Below, piece after piece: positions 15,995-25,109 of a DNA stretch of 64,000 bases (the first letter of the stretch is position 1; each line of letters begins with the position of its first letter). The notes under the pieces were generated by a model. It saw only the letters and a list, made by a program, of their open reading frames with translations, did not search any database and had not been told where the DNA came from. Location of the stretch: the NCBI RefSeq assembly GCF_038096175.1, contig NZ_CP151099.1, forward strand, positions 7,666,001 through 7,730,000, written 5' to 3'. Both the position numbers and the translations under genes were made by a program. Source of the DNA: Nostoc sp. UHCC 0302. GTDB taxonomy: Bacteria; Cyanobacteriota; Cyanobacteriia; Cyanobacteriales; Nostocaceae.

Positions 15995-18919
15995 ATGCTC
16001 AATCTGTCGGTTTCCGATTTTCAACACAATCAACAACTGCTTGACGCTACTGGCTGGAACGTTATTGAAACGGAGTTTGACCCCACGCAGCTACACCATA
16101 AAGAAACCGTCTTCACACTTGGCAACGGTTTCTTAGGAACGCGGGGTAGTTTCGAGGAAGGGTATCCTCAAGATTTTTCAGCAACATTGATTCACGGCGT
16201 ATACGATGACGTCCAAATTGCTCATACTGAACTAGTCAACTGCCCTAGCTGGCTGCCATTGGTGGTAAAAGTGGCAGGGGAAAGCTTTAGCATGGATAGT
16301 GGTGAAATTCTCAACTACGAGCGTCGGCTTGACCTACGTTTGGGTTTAGTTAGCCGTGATGTGCGGTGGCGTAGCCATAATGGTCATACCTTAGACTTCC
16401 ACTTCGAGCGTTTCACTAGTTTGGCAGATCAACACGTTTTGGCAATCCGTTGTCAAATCACATCCTTAGATTTTGAGGGTGATGTTACTGTCGAAGTTGG
16501 GTTTGATGCCAAACCAGATACCCAAGGCACACAACACTGGCAAACCCTAAGTCAAGGTGGAGCAGATCATATTCTCTGGCTACACAGCCAGACTCTCCAC
16601 TCAGAGATTCAACTGGGGATGGCAGCTAAGTTAGTGGTAGAAGGTGATGATACTGCACCAATCCGCGTTGAAAATCCTTCTCATTCTCCAACCTTGGCAA
16701 GCACTTTTGAGTTCGTCCCCGGAAAAACGGTGACTGTAGAAAAGATTGTCACTGTGTTTACTTCACGAGAAACAGAAAATCCGATCGCAGCAGCACTAGA
16801 AAGATTAGCTGATGAACCCAGGTACACAACTCTGCTAGCAGCTCACATCGCTGCCTGGGATCAGGTGTGGCAAGACAGTGACATTATTATAGAAGGCGAT
16901 CGCCTTTCGCAATTGAGCGTTCGTTACAATCTCTTTCAACTATTGGCAGTAGCACCACGTCAAGACGACAGAGTGAGCATTCCTCCCAAAACGCTGTCTG
17001 GCTTTGCCTACAGCGGACATATCTTTTGGGACACAGAAATTTTCATCCTTCCTTTTTTAACCTTAACTCAACCAGCCCTGGCGCGTAATTTGCTCACATA
17101 CCGCTATCACACCTTACCAGGAGCGCGACGCAAAGCCCAAGAAGCGGGTTATCAAGGCGCAATGTTTGCTTGGGAAAGTGCCACTACTGGCGATGAAGTC
17201 ACTCCCCGGTGGGTTCCAGGTGCTAACGGTGAATTAGTGCGGATTTGGTGCGGTGACATTGAAGTGCATATCACCGCTGACGTAGCTTATGCAGTCTGGC
17301 ATTACTGGCAAACTACCGACGATGATGACTGGATGCGGGATTATGGTGCAGAAATTATCCTCGATACCGCTGTTTTCTGGGAAAGTCGGGTGCAGTGGAA
17401 CCAAGAACGCCACAGTTATGACATTTTAGATGTGATTGGCCCAGATGAAAATCACGATCGCGTCGATAATAATGCCTTCACCAATCTGATGGTACAGTGG
17501 CACTTACAATCAGCTTTAGCGTTGTGGGACTGGTTTAAACAAGCTTATCCCGAAATTTCAGCAGATTTGGTGCAAAAACTCAACTTAACTACAGAACGTC
17601 TGCATCGTTGGACAGAAATTCAAGAACGTCTATTTATCAATGAAGATGTTGAAACAGGTTTAATTGAGCAGTTTGAGAGCTTTTACCAGCTAGAACACGT
17701 CAACCTTGCCGATTATGAACCACGCACTCAATCTCTACAAGGATTGCTGGGAATTGAAGCCACTAGCCAAAAGCAAATTCTCAAGCAGCCGGATGTGTTG
17801 ATGCTTTTGTATTTGCTACGCGATCGCTACGATTATAAAACCATCGCTACCAACTGGGACTATTACACTCAGCGTACCGACCATAGTTATGGTTCCTCAC
17901 TCGGCCCAGCAATTCACGCCATCTTAGCTTGTGACCTGAATCAGCCAAGTCTAGCCTACACGCATTTTATGCGAGCAGCCTTAGTAGACTTAGAAGATGT
18001 CAGGCTCAATGCAGGTGAAGGAATTCACGCCGCCAGTGCTGGAGGTGTTTGGCAAGCTGTAGTTTTTGGCTTTGGTGGTATCCGCATGACACAATTTGGC
18101 CCCATTGCTTGTGCAAATCTGCCTTCAGGCTGGACACGCTTGAAATTTCGGCTTAAATGGCGCAACGAGTGGTTTGACTTCGACTTGGGAGCAGAATCAG
18201 AAGTAAAAGTTCCCAGTTTGGCAGATACCTACTCAACAATTAAAGGCGTAATCTTTGATTTAGACGGTGTTTTAACTGATACCTCAGAGTTTCACTATTT
18301 AGGCTGGAAGCGGCTAGCAGAAGAAGAGGGCATCCCTTTTAATAGGGAAGCAAACGAAGCGATGCGAGGATTGCCACGGCGGGAATCACTATTGCAAATT
18401 TTAGGCGATCGCACCGTCACTGAAGAGCAAATTCAAGAGATGATGGAGCGAAAAAATCGCTACTACCTGGAACTGATGCAGCAGATTACTAGCGCTGATT
18501 TACTTCCTGGAGTGACAAATTTGTTAGAAGAACTACGAGCCGCTGGGATTAAAGTAGCATTGGGTTCATCCAGTAAAAATGCCCAGTCTGTAATTGAACG
18601 ATTGGGCATTGAGGATAAATTAGATGCAATAGCCGATGGCTACAGTGTTTCTCAATCAAAACCAGCACCAGACGTCTTTCTGTTTGCTGCCCAACAACTT
18701 GGCTTGTCACCGTCACACTGTATCGTAGTGGAAGATGCAACAGCAGGTATCGAAGCTGCTCATGCTGCTGGTATGCAGGTTGTCGGGCTAGGCCCAGTTG
18801 CGCGAGTGGGTAGGGCTAATGTGGTTTTATCTAGTCTAGAAGGTGTGTCTTGGCAAGACTTGCACCAGCAGTTAGCTAACAGCGAGAAAATAGGCGCACT
18901 CGTAGAAGCGAGAGTGTAA
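15995..18919 (+). CDS. fused GH65 disaccharide phosphorylase and beta-phosphoglucomutase
   Basis: A 974-aa fusion. Residues about 10-740 are a glycoside hydrolase 65 phosphorylase: N-terminal super-sandwich, the (alpha/alpha)6 core SGHIFWDTEIFILPFL, the catalytic acid segment DVIGPDENHDRVDNNAFTN and the C-terminal HAASAGGVWQAVVFGFGG. Residues about 745-960 are a HAD phosphatase-fold domain, GVIFDLDGVLTDTSEFHY, KVALGSSSKNA and VVEDATAGIEAA, matching beta-phosphoglucomutase. The first half splits an alpha-linked disaccharide (maltose, trehalose or kojibiose type) with phosphate to beta-glucose 1-phosphate. The second converts this to glucose 6-phosphate, so the reaction can be channelled. Which disaccharide is used cannot be read here. 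Confidence 0.9.
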   Translation: MLNLSVSDFQHNQQLLDATGWNVIETEFDPTQLHHKETVFTLGNGFLGTRGSFEEGYPQDFSATLIHGVYDDVQIAHTELVNCPSWLPLVVKVAGESFSMDSGEILNYERRLDLRLGLVSRDVRWRSHNGHTLDFHFERFTSLADQHVLAIRCQITSLDFEGDVTVEVGFDAKPDTQGTQHWQTLSQGGADHILWLHSQTLHSEIQLGMAAKLVVEGDDTAPIRVENPSHSPTLASTFEFVPGKTVTVEKIVTVFTSRETENPIAAALERLADEPRYTTLLAAHIAAWDQVWQDSDIIIEGDRLSQLSVRYNLFQLLAVAPRQDDRVSIPPKTLSGFAYSGHIFWDTEIFILPFLTLTQPALARNLLTYRYHTLPGARRKAQEAGYQGAMFAWESATTGDEVTPRWVPGANGELVRIWCGDIEVHITADVAYAVWHYWQTTDDDDWMRDYGAEIILDTAVFWESRVQWNQERHSYDILDVIGPDENHDRVDNNAFTNLMVQWHLQSALALWDWFKQAYPEISADLVQKLNLTTERLHRWTEIQERLFINEDVETGLIEQFESFYQLEHVNLADYEPRTQSLQGLLGIEATSQKQILKQPDVLMLLYLLRDRYDYKTIATNWDYYTQRTDHSYGSSLGPAIHAILACDLNQPSLAYTHFMRAALVDLEDVRLNAGEGIHAASAGGVWQAVVFGFGGIRMTQFGPIACANLPSGWTRLKFRLKWRNEWFDFDLGAESEVKVPSLADTYSTIKGVIFDLDGVLTDTSEFHYLGWKRLAEEEGIPFNREANEAMRGLPRRESLLQILGDRTVTEEQIQEMMERKNRYYLELMQQITSADLLPGVTNLLEELRAAGIKVALGSSSKNAQSVIERLGIEDKLDAIADGYSVSQSKPAPDVFLFAAQQLGLSPSHCIVVEDATAGIEAAHAAGMQVVGLGPVARVGRANVVLSSLEGVSWQDLHQQLANSEKIGALVEARV

Positions 18920-18935
18920 CACCCATTCACCTTTG

Positions 18936-18965
18936 GTAGAGACGCGCTGTTTAAAGCGTCTCTAC
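18936..18965. repeat. GTAGAGACG hairpin repeat, copy A
   Basis: GTAGAGACGC and GCGTCTCTAC are perfect 10-bp arms around a 10-nt loop, 16 bp after the phosphorylase stop codon. One of four copies of this dispersed palindrome in the window. It may also terminate transcription. Confidence 0.75.
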
Positions 18966-19173
18966 AATGATTTGTCACATTCTTTTTTCAAATTGGGATT
19001 TCGAGATAGCGATCGCTTAAACAATTTCTACCATGCGATCGCTCTCCTTATTAACTTAGCCTAAGAGTTAATTACCATTAGAATCGTAGATTGGCCCAAC
19101 AGATGAGTGACTTGAAAACGTTGAATTTCTTTCCTCAACACCATTGCACAATTTAATAAAATCGAGTACGCCG

Positions 19174-19440
19174 CTACTTTTTCTCTTTATAAAGATTACT
19201 ACGATGTCCAACTTCTACAATAATTATCAACAAAATATTATCGATTATCTCGTATATAACGCGATAATCACCTACTCTAATTCGATAACTGTTATCTCTA
19301 GCTTTTAGTTTTTTAACACCGTCTGGACGGGGTTCTATCGCTAAATCATCAATTTTTAGTTGTATACGTTCCTGAAGTTCTGGCGATAATTTTTTAAGTT
19401 GTTTTAATGCACCCTTGGAAATTTCAACTTGATAACTCAC
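19174..19440 (-). CDS. RelE/ParE-superfamily toxin
   Basis: An 88-aa protein with the complete small mRNA-interferase fold of the RelE type: QVEISKGALKQLKKLSPELQERI, then KLKARDNSYRIRVGDYRVIYEI and the C-terminal strand with IVEVGHRSNLYK. The basic residues and terminal Arg/Tyr match ribosome-dependent RNases. Immediately upstream, 17 bp away on the same strand, is an acidic partner, so the two form a type II toxin-antitoxin operon (antitoxin first). Confidence 0.88.
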   Translation of the reverse strand: MSYQVEISKGALKQLKKLSPELQERIQLKIDDLAIEPRPDGVKKLKARDNSYRIRVGDYRVIYEIIDNILLIIIVEVGHRSNLYKEKK

Positions 19441-19457
19441 GCCACTTTCTTGTTTAT

Positions 19458-19664
19458 TTATTTTTTAACTTCTTCCCAGCTTACAGTACCGTTAATCAGC
19501 ATATCTTCTTTACCCTTATCATAGGCTTTTAAGTCTTCTTCTTCTTCTTCTTCTTCAATCCGCTCTAATAATGCGAGAATTTCGTCTAAAGTGCTATCGT
19601 AAGCTTGGGTTAGCAGTACGTTGATAGCTTTGATAATTTCTTCTCTTTCGATTTCTGTTTTCAT
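19458..19664 (-). CDS. type II antitoxin partner of the RelE-like toxin
   Basis: About 68 aa, acidic and helical, upstream of the toxin. The N-terminal part (MKTEIEREEIIKAINVLLTQ) is an amphipathic helix. The middle is a run of glutamates encoded by a CTT/GAA triplet repeat, and the C-terminus is KEDMLINGTVSWEEVKK, a form seen in cyanobacterial RelB-like antitoxins. Start could be ATG 19664 or ATG 19676. The family assignment rests mainly on position next to the toxin. Confidence 0.78.
   Translation of the reverse strand: MKTEIEREEIIKAINVLLTQAYDSTLDEILALLERIEEEEEEEDLKAYDKGKEDMLINGTVSWEEVKK
19536..19557. repeat. GAA/CTT triplet repeat inside the antitoxin gene
   Basis: About seven consecutive CTT units encode a poly-Glu run on the minus strand. 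Slippage would change protein length by whole residues without shifting frame. Confidence 0.7.
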
Positions 19665-19791
19665 GTTTAGACCCATAAATATTGAATGTAGATACAACAA
19701 TTCCCACGAAAAAATCTAATTATCCTACAAACAGTTATCATGTTATAGCCATTCTTCGTTGCATAATTCGATACAAAATTATATCACGGGT

Positions 19792-19816
19792 CTAGGGAAT
19801 AGTGCCGTGTCCCTAG
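19792..19816. repeat. CTAGGGA hairpin repeat
   Basis: CTAGGGA and TCCCTAG flank ATAGTGCCGTG. GGGACACGGCA-type palindromes are another dispersed Nostocales repeat class. Located in the spacer between the toxin-antitoxin operon and the nuclease-like gene. Confidence 0.55.
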
Positions 19817-19969
19817 CAGTGTATTGGATTGAACTGAGAACCGCTATAAGTAATCTTAGACCGGGATGTAAGTCAATAAATGAACAAAAATATTTACAGT
19901 TATTGTCAGCGGAGCAAAACATAAGTCCTTTTCCTAAAGGAGACGCTAAATCTGTATTTAAATTAGCTT

Positions 19970-20605
19970 TTAAATCTGACAAATTCCCTTTAGAACTTGT
20001 AACAACTGATTTGAACGCTCTCTTTCCATGAAATTTAATTCTGGCAACAGGTAATAAATAAGAATATCTCCTTGGTCAAGATAGACAAACTGATAACTTC
20101 TACCATTAGTTGTTAATCCCCAAACTGATTTTTGATTATCTAAATTTTTATAAGCGTATGTAAGTAGCTGAGGTAAACCTGCCGATATATCAATCTGACT
20201 ATTTTTAGATTCAATTAACAGTACCCAAAAATATATTTGAGGTTTCGTCTGTTTAGCTTTACTGATAGCTAAAATATCAAATCTTACTTTAATTTTAATA
20301 TCTTCATCTTCAACTTCAATATCAGCAATATTTTCCTCTAAAAGAATCTCGATAGGATAGCGATAAAAACCAGCTAATCTTAGTAAAGGAGCAACTACAA
20401 GAAACTTTGCCTGACCTTCAGAAACTTTACCTGCTGTCAAGTAGCGTCGAAAGTCATTTCTAATTTGTAGAAGTTCTTGTTGTTCTGCTTCCGGGAGAGG
20501 TTCTAGAGATAAGTAGTGAGAAAATGAGTCACTGTATTGTTCTTGAAAGCCAAACAGACGCTGAACTTCTTCTAAGGATAAATTGCGAGCGTTGAGAATT
20601 GTCAT
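19970..20605 (-). CDS. PD-(D/E)XK nuclease-like protein (restriction subunit R N-terminal-like), paralogue 1
   Basis: A 211-aa soluble protein. The helical N-terminal half contains LRLAGFYRYPIEILLEENI. Then comes a PD-(D/E)XK-like core: Asp in KVRFDILAIS, a loop, then WVLLIESKNSQID, giving the D...ExK pattern, and ISAGLPQLLTYAYKN. The C-terminus ends in LLQVLKGICQI. It shares layout and several motifs with the protein at 32106-32744. Such stand-alone proteins are often labelled restriction endonuclease subunit R, but no methylase or helicase is adjacent here. True activity is unknown. Confidence 0.72.
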   Translation of the reverse strand: MTILNARNLSLEEVQRLFGFQEQYSDSFSHYLSLEPLPEAEQQELLQIRNDFRRYLTAGKVSEGQAKFLVVAPLLRLAGFYRYPIEILLEENIADIEVEDEDIKIKVRFDILAISKAKQTKPQIYFWVLLIESKNSQIDISAGLPQLLTYAYKNLDNQKSVWGLTTNGRSYQFVYLDQGDILIYYLLPELNFMERERSNQLLQVLKGICQI

Positions 20606-20696
20606 ATATTTTTGATTGACTCAAGTGCAATCTAATCTCTAATCAAAATTCCCCACATAAAACCTATCTTAACCGCTGGTTGACTGACAAACGTCC

Positions 20697-22241
20697 TTAA
20701 AGCCTTGTCCCTTCATTTCTGTCCCGTTTAAGAATCGATTGTCGTTTAATCGGATTCATCCACTCTTCTAAGCGACTAAATGCTTGTGAAGAAAATAACG
20801 TTAAACATAAATAAACCACTGCTATACCCGCGTAAATTTCAAAGGCACGATAATTGTCAGCAACAATTAACTGTCCTTTGCGTACCAATTCTTCAAACCC
20901 AATCACAGAGACTAAGCTAGTATCCTTCAATAAACTGATAAACTCATTACCCAAAGGTGGAATCATCCGCCGGAAAGCTTGGGGAAAAATTACATAGCTC
21001 ATCGTTTGTACAGAACTTAAACCTAGTGACTGTGCAGCTTCTGCTTGTCCTGGTTCAATTGATTGAATCCCTGCACGCACAACTTCGGCAATATAGGCGG
21101 CGCTATTCAAACTTAAAGCAATTACTCCTGCTAGAAGGCGGTCAAAAGTAAACGTGAAACCAAGTTGTTGGAAAATTGCTGGTAACCCAAAATAAATCAT
21201 ATAAATTTGCACCAGCAAAGGCGTTCCCCGAAAAAAATCCACATACGCCCTCGCTAACCATCGCACAGGTGTAATCTTAGAAAGGCGGACAATACCAATA
21301 AGGGAACCACCAATTAAACCAAACACTACAGAAAGTATTGTTAATTGTAGGGTCACCAACGCACCCTGTAAGAGAGTTGGCAAAGCCTGCAAAATTACAG
21401 CAATTGACGTAAATATCCCTGATACATCAGCGCTAGTCTGGTTCTCAAATGGTGATTTCGCTGGTAATGATGTGGGCGGCTCAACTTTAAACCATTTTTG
21501 GTAAATTTGCGAATAAGTGCCATTTTCCAACACCCTATTCAAACCATTGTTGATTAGTGCTAAATACGGCGAGTTTTTCGCTGTAGCAATTCCATAAAAT
21601 TCCTCTGTTAGCAATTGCTGTACTACTTTAATTCCCTTAAGATTACCTGTATTAATTGCATACAAAGTAACAGGTGCATCATTAATTACCGCATCCACAT
21701 TACCATTAAGCAATTCTTGCAAGGCAATAGGCGCAGAATCAAAACTCCGAATTTGCACTCCTGGAATACTTTTAGCCTTTGCAGCCCCAGTTGTACCAAT
21801 TTGTACCGCAATTTTTTTATTTTGGAGGCTGTCAAAGCCAGTAATATTTTGATTGTCAGAACGGATTGCGATCGCTAACCCAGCCTTAAAATAAGGACGT
21901 GAAAAAGAAACACTCTTTGCCCGTTCCTCTGTAATCGTAATTGAACTAATCGCGGCATCTACCGTTTTCGCTTGTAATGCTGGGATAATGCCATCAAAAG
22001 GCAAACTTTGAAAATTAACTTTAAAGTTAGCAGAGGAAGCGACCGCATTCATCAAATCAATAGAAAAACCCTGTAACCCACCACCTTGTCCCTGAAACTC
22101 AAAAGGTGGAAACGCTGGTTCAGTCGCAACCCGCAAACTTCTCCCCACACCGGAATTTACACCACAGCCAGCCAATAACAAACAACTCAAACCAACAACC
22201 ACAAACCAGCGCAGCCTACTTATGCAACCAAACTTAGCCAT
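20697..22241 (-). CDS. amino-acid ABC transporter, substrate-binding/permease fusion (BgtB/GlnP-like)
   Basis: 514 aa. An N-terminal lipoprotein-like signal (LSCLLLAGCGVNSG) is followed by a family 3 solute-binding domain (about 35-260; LRVATEPAFPPFEFQ, GFSIDLMNAVA). The permease domain (about 285-500) has several membrane helices, and the EAA loop QAEAAQSLGLSSVQTMSYV contacts the ATPase. Cyanobacterial BgtB has this architecture and imports basic amino acids and glutamine. The ATPase gene is divergent, 106 bp away. Confidence 0.9.
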   Translation of the reverse strand: MAKFGCISRLRWFVVVGLSCLLLAGCGVNSGVGRSLRVATEPAFPPFEFQGQGGGLQGFSIDLMNAVASSANFKVNFQSLPFDGIIPALQAKTVDAAISSITITEERAKSVSFSRPYFKAGLAIAIRSDNQNITGFDSLQNKKIAVQIGTTGAAKAKSIPGVQIRSFDSAPIALQELLNGNVDAVINDAPVTLYAINTGNLKGIKVVQQLLTEEFYGIATAKNSPYLALINNGLNRVLENGTYSQIYQKWFKVEPPTSLPAKSPFENQTSADVSGIFTSIAVILQALPTLLQGALVTLQLTILSVVFGLIGGSLIGIVRLSKITPVRWLARAYVDFFRGTPLLVQIYMIYFGLPAIFQQLGFTFTFDRLLAGVIALSLNSAAYIAEVVRAGIQSIEPGQAEAAQSLGLSSVQTMSYVIFPQAFRRMIPPLGNEFISLLKDTSLVSVIGFEELVRKGQLIVADNYRAFEIYAGIAVVYLCLTLFSSQAFSRLEEWMNPIKRQSILKRDRNEGTRL

Positions 22242-22304
22242 ATATTTTTTCCCTCTGTGTCCTTGGCGACTTGGTGAAGCAGTGCTGAATCCGAAGGACG
22301 GTTA

Positions 22305-22318
22305 GTTAAAAATACTAC
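22305..22318. promoter_or_regulatory. weak candidate NtcA-type site in the divergent spacer
   Basis: GTT-N8-TAC (GTTAAAAATACTAC) differs by one base from the NtcA consensus GTA-N8-TAC. It lies between the two transporter genes. Nitrogen control would suit an amino-acid importer, but no clear -10 box is spaced as in class II NtcA promoters. Confidence 0.2.
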
Positions 22319-22347
22319 AATCAACCATAGAGCAGCACAAATAGGCA

Positions 22348-23103
22348 ATGAATAATTCTACCTCTGCCCTGATTTTTGAAAATATTGAAAAAAGCTTTGG
22401 TTCCCTCAAAGTCCTCAAGGGAATAACTGGCGAAATCAAACGAGGAGAAGTCGTTGCAGTGATTGGTTCCTCTGGCTGTGGTAAAAGTACTCTATTACGC
22501 TGCTTCAACCGCCTAGAAACCATTGACAACGGACGCTTAATAGTTAACGGGATCAACATATCTCAAGCAGCTGCCAACTATAGTCAATTACGGCAACTGC
22601 GGACACAAGTAGGCATGGTTTTTCAGCAGTTTAACCTGTTTCCTCATCTCAGTGTTTTAGAAAATATGACACTTGCCCCTCGTAAAGTTTTGGGTAAAAC
22701 ACCAAAAGAAAGCGCCCAACTAGCAGGGTTGTATTTAGAAAAAGTCGGTTTGTTTGATAAAGCCTCTAGTTATCCCGAACAACTTTCTGGCGGACAAAAG
22801 CAACGGGTAGCCATAGCCCGCAGTTTGTGTATGAATCCCCAGATTATGCTATTCGACGAACCCACCAGCGCTCTAGATCCAGAACTTGTGGGCGAAGTTC
22901 TGCAAGTAATGCAGCAATTAGCAGTAGAGGGAATGACGATGGTGATTGTCACCCATGAAATGCAATTTGCGCGAGAAGTAGCAAATCAGGTGATTTTTTT
23001 AGATAAAGGTATTATTGCAGAACAAGGTGCAGCGTATGAAGTTCTGACTAATCCGCAAAGCGATCGCTTGCGTATTTTCCTAAGTCGCCTAAACGCGAGA
23101 TAA
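22348..23103 (+). CDS. amino-acid ABC transporter ATP-binding protein (GlnQ/BgtA-like)
   Basis: A 251-aa ATPase of the polar amino-acid uptake class. Walker A GSSGCGKST, Q-loop VFQQFNLFPHLSV, signature LSGGQKQRVAIAR, Walker B IMLFDEPTSALDPEL and switch His in VIVTHEMQFA are all intact. It energises import by the divergently encoded binding-protein/permease fusion, with which it shares a 106-bp regulatory spacer. Length is normal for the family. Confidence 0.93.
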   Translation: MNNSTSALIFENIEKSFGSLKVLKGITGEIKRGEVVAVIGSSGCGKSTLLRCFNRLETIDNGRLIVNGINISQAAANYSQLRQLRTQVGMVFQQFNLFPHLSVLENMTLAPRKVLGKTPKESAQLAGLYLEKVGLFDKASSYPEQLSGGQKQRVAIARSLCMNPQIMLFDEPTSALDPELVGEVLQVMQQLAVEGMTMVIVTHEMQFAREVANQVIFLDKGIIAEQGAAYEVLTNPQSDRLRIFLSRLNAR

Positions 23104-23143
23104 TTAGAGGGCAGGAAGCCAGGGAAAATAACTCTAGACTTTT

Positions 23144-23202
23144 GTACAGACGCGTAGACGCAGGGAGTGCGGCTTCTCGTAAGAGTATAATCGCGTCTCT
23201 AC
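23144..23202. repeat. GTAGAGACG hairpin repeat, copy B (diverged)
   Basis: GTACAGACGCG (23144-23154) and CGCGTCTCTAC (23192-23202) pair with one mismatch around a 37-bp loop. Same arm sequence as the copies at 18936 and 28361. Confidence 0.65.
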
Positions 23203-23219
23203 TCTTAGCTCAGCACTAC

Positions 23220-23420
23220 TTAAAGATATTCACGTAAAAAATCAAATGGGTCGTCTTCCCAACATGGTTCAGGTGTTCGCCAATATAAATTACTATTGAT
23301 GTCAGCTTCAATTTCATCACCGTCGTCTCTGTCAAACAGATCGGTTAAAGCATTCCAGTCACGCTCTTTTAGAGACGTAAACGATTCGGCATATACCTGT
23401 AGATTATTTGAGTAATTCAC
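23220..23420 (-). CDS. small acidic hypothetical protein
   Basis: A 66-aa acidic frame rich in Trp and Asp (DDGDEIEADINSNLYW, PCWEDDPFDFLREYL). No membrane segment or known motif. Composition differs from random frames in the neighbouring spacer, so it may be real, but no ribosome binding site stands out and I do not recognise it. Confidence 0.4.
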   Translation of the reverse strand: MNYSNNLQVYAESFTSLKERDWNALTDLFDRDDGDEIEADINSNLYWRTPEPCWEDDPFDFLREYL

Positions 23421-23805
23421 GCGCTAAAGTTGTATTGACTGTCGCAAACAATTAGTCTAAGAGTTTTTAATAACGGTATTCTGCCTTTGACCAGTTTTAA
23501 TTAAAAATTAAAGATTAAAAATTGAGAAGAATAATTTTTAATTAATTTATTTTGGGTACAAGCCCCCACTGCATCAAGCATTCAGTAGTCTACAATCAGC
23601 GGTGGGTTCAAGCCCCGACTAATTGCAATTTTGAATTTTACATTTTTAATTTTTAATTGGTTTGATACCCGCAGCCGAAATAATTAGGCTAAAACTATAA
23701 ATTGTAGACGGCTCTCACGAGTTTCTCACACCTTAAATAAGAGTGCCATAGTAAATTTTACATAATTGCCAGCTTAATTTACGCAGACCTGAACAATCCT
23801 TCAGG

Positions 23806-24471
23806 CTAAGACTCGACTAATTCTACAGCAAACACTTCTGCAAAGGACTGTGCAACAACCAGACGTACCTCTTGGCAAGTGAGACCTGGAATCCATTTTG
23901 CTAAACTACCTACAGGTTTATCAGAAATGCCACACGGTATAATGCGCTCAAAGCCTGTCATATCCGGACAAACATTTAATGAAAAGCCGTGCATGGTAAT
24001 CCAACGGCTAACTTTAATACCAATAGCGGCAACTTTATGGCCTTGTAACCAAACACCAGTAAAACCTGTAATTCTTTCTCCCTGCAAGCCATAAATTGCC
24101 AGCACCCGAATTAATACCTCTTCGAGTTGGCGTAAGTACCAATGCAGGTCTTTATGATACCGTTGCAGATTTAAAATTGGATACCCTACGAGTTGACCCG
24201 GACAATGATAAGTGACTTCGCCACCTCGTTCAACTCTACGTACATCATGCTGGCTATTGGTAATCTCAAATTTGAGAAAATTAGAGTTGGCTCCTTGTCC
24301 CAAAGTGTAGACAGGCGGATGTTCTAGCAAGATTAACACGTCCTCAAGCCTGGGGTCATGAATGCGTTGATTGAGAAGTGATCGCTGCCATTCATGAGCA
24401 TCTGAGTAAGGCATCAATCCCTGATTATATAACAAACAACGGTTTTTGTATGGTTTATCACTACGGATCAT
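23806..24471 (-). CDS. lipB: lipoyl(octanoyl) transferase
   Basis: Transfers octanoate from acyl carrier protein to lipoyl domains of 2-oxoacid dehydrogenases and GcvH. The LipB signature [21 protein letters not shown] covers the conserved G-G-x-x-T-x-H-x-P-G-Q. The catalytic Lys is in [20 protein letters not shown], and the catalytic Cys is in [14 protein letters not shown]. About 221 aa, normal for the family. ATG 24471 is preferred over an in-frame TTG 12 nt upstream. Stands alone. Confidence 0.93.
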   Translation of the reverse strand: MIRSDKPYKNRCLLYNQGLMPYSDAHEWQRSLLNQRIHDPRLEDVLILLEHPPVYTLGQGANSNFLKFEITNSQHDVRRVERGGEVTYHCPGQLVGYPILNLQRYHKDLHWYLRQLEEVLIRVLAIYGLQGERITGFTGVWLQGHKVAAIGIKVSRWITMHGFSLNVCPDMTGFERIIPCGISDKPVGSLAKWIPGLTCQEVRLVVAQSFAEVFAVELVES

Positions 24472-25109
24472 GCCAAAAATCAACTGGTATAGAGAAAGAA
24501 GTATATTTCAACTTACAGGAATGGAATCAACAAATGTCAAGCTTTGCAAAGGATTTTAAAGGAACATCAAGGGAACCTGCTTTAGAAAATACAAAGTGCT
24601 AGTTTGAATATATAACCTCGATGGTGTTGGGAGGAATTCTCTGCAATAAGCATCAAGCCAAGACAATAAGAACGAATGCACTGGCTGATGGCTCTAAATA
24701 CTTAAACATATTGTTGGCATCTCAAACAGGATCAAACTGCAACCAAACCTTGTCTTCTTCATAAATAGCGAGCAAACCTCTATCAAACAAAAAACGAACA
24801 ATTACAAATTTTGTCAGAGTTGCTTAATTACAGAAGGTAGTCACAGGAGCTAGCCCTTTGACTGTCTCAGGTAAACTTCTACGTAGACATCTAATTGCCT
24901 TGGAACCAATTGGAAAACAGCGCAGAGATGAAGAGGTCAATCAAGACTATAATAAGGAAACCACTCAGATGCGACAAGCTTAGAGACAACTTACAACAGT
25001 ACATAAAAATAGTTCACAATTTGTTTTGGCGGCAGTGATAGACCTTACCGCAATTTCTTTTCATACAAAGCAAATTCACACATCATAATATCTCAGCGGG
25101 AGAGTTTAC
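24472..25109. other. long intergenic region upstream of lrtA
   Basis: About 640 bp with no convincing gene. The ribosome binding site GGGAGAG of lrtA is at its end. A long lrtA leader is known in other cyanobacteria, so part of this region is probably transcribed. Confidence 0.45.

Noticed and set aside
19759-20031. 90-codon plus frame between the toxin-antitoxin operon and the nuclease-like gene
   Set aside because: Largely made of a dispersed hairpin repeat and overlaps the 3' end of the gene on the other strand.
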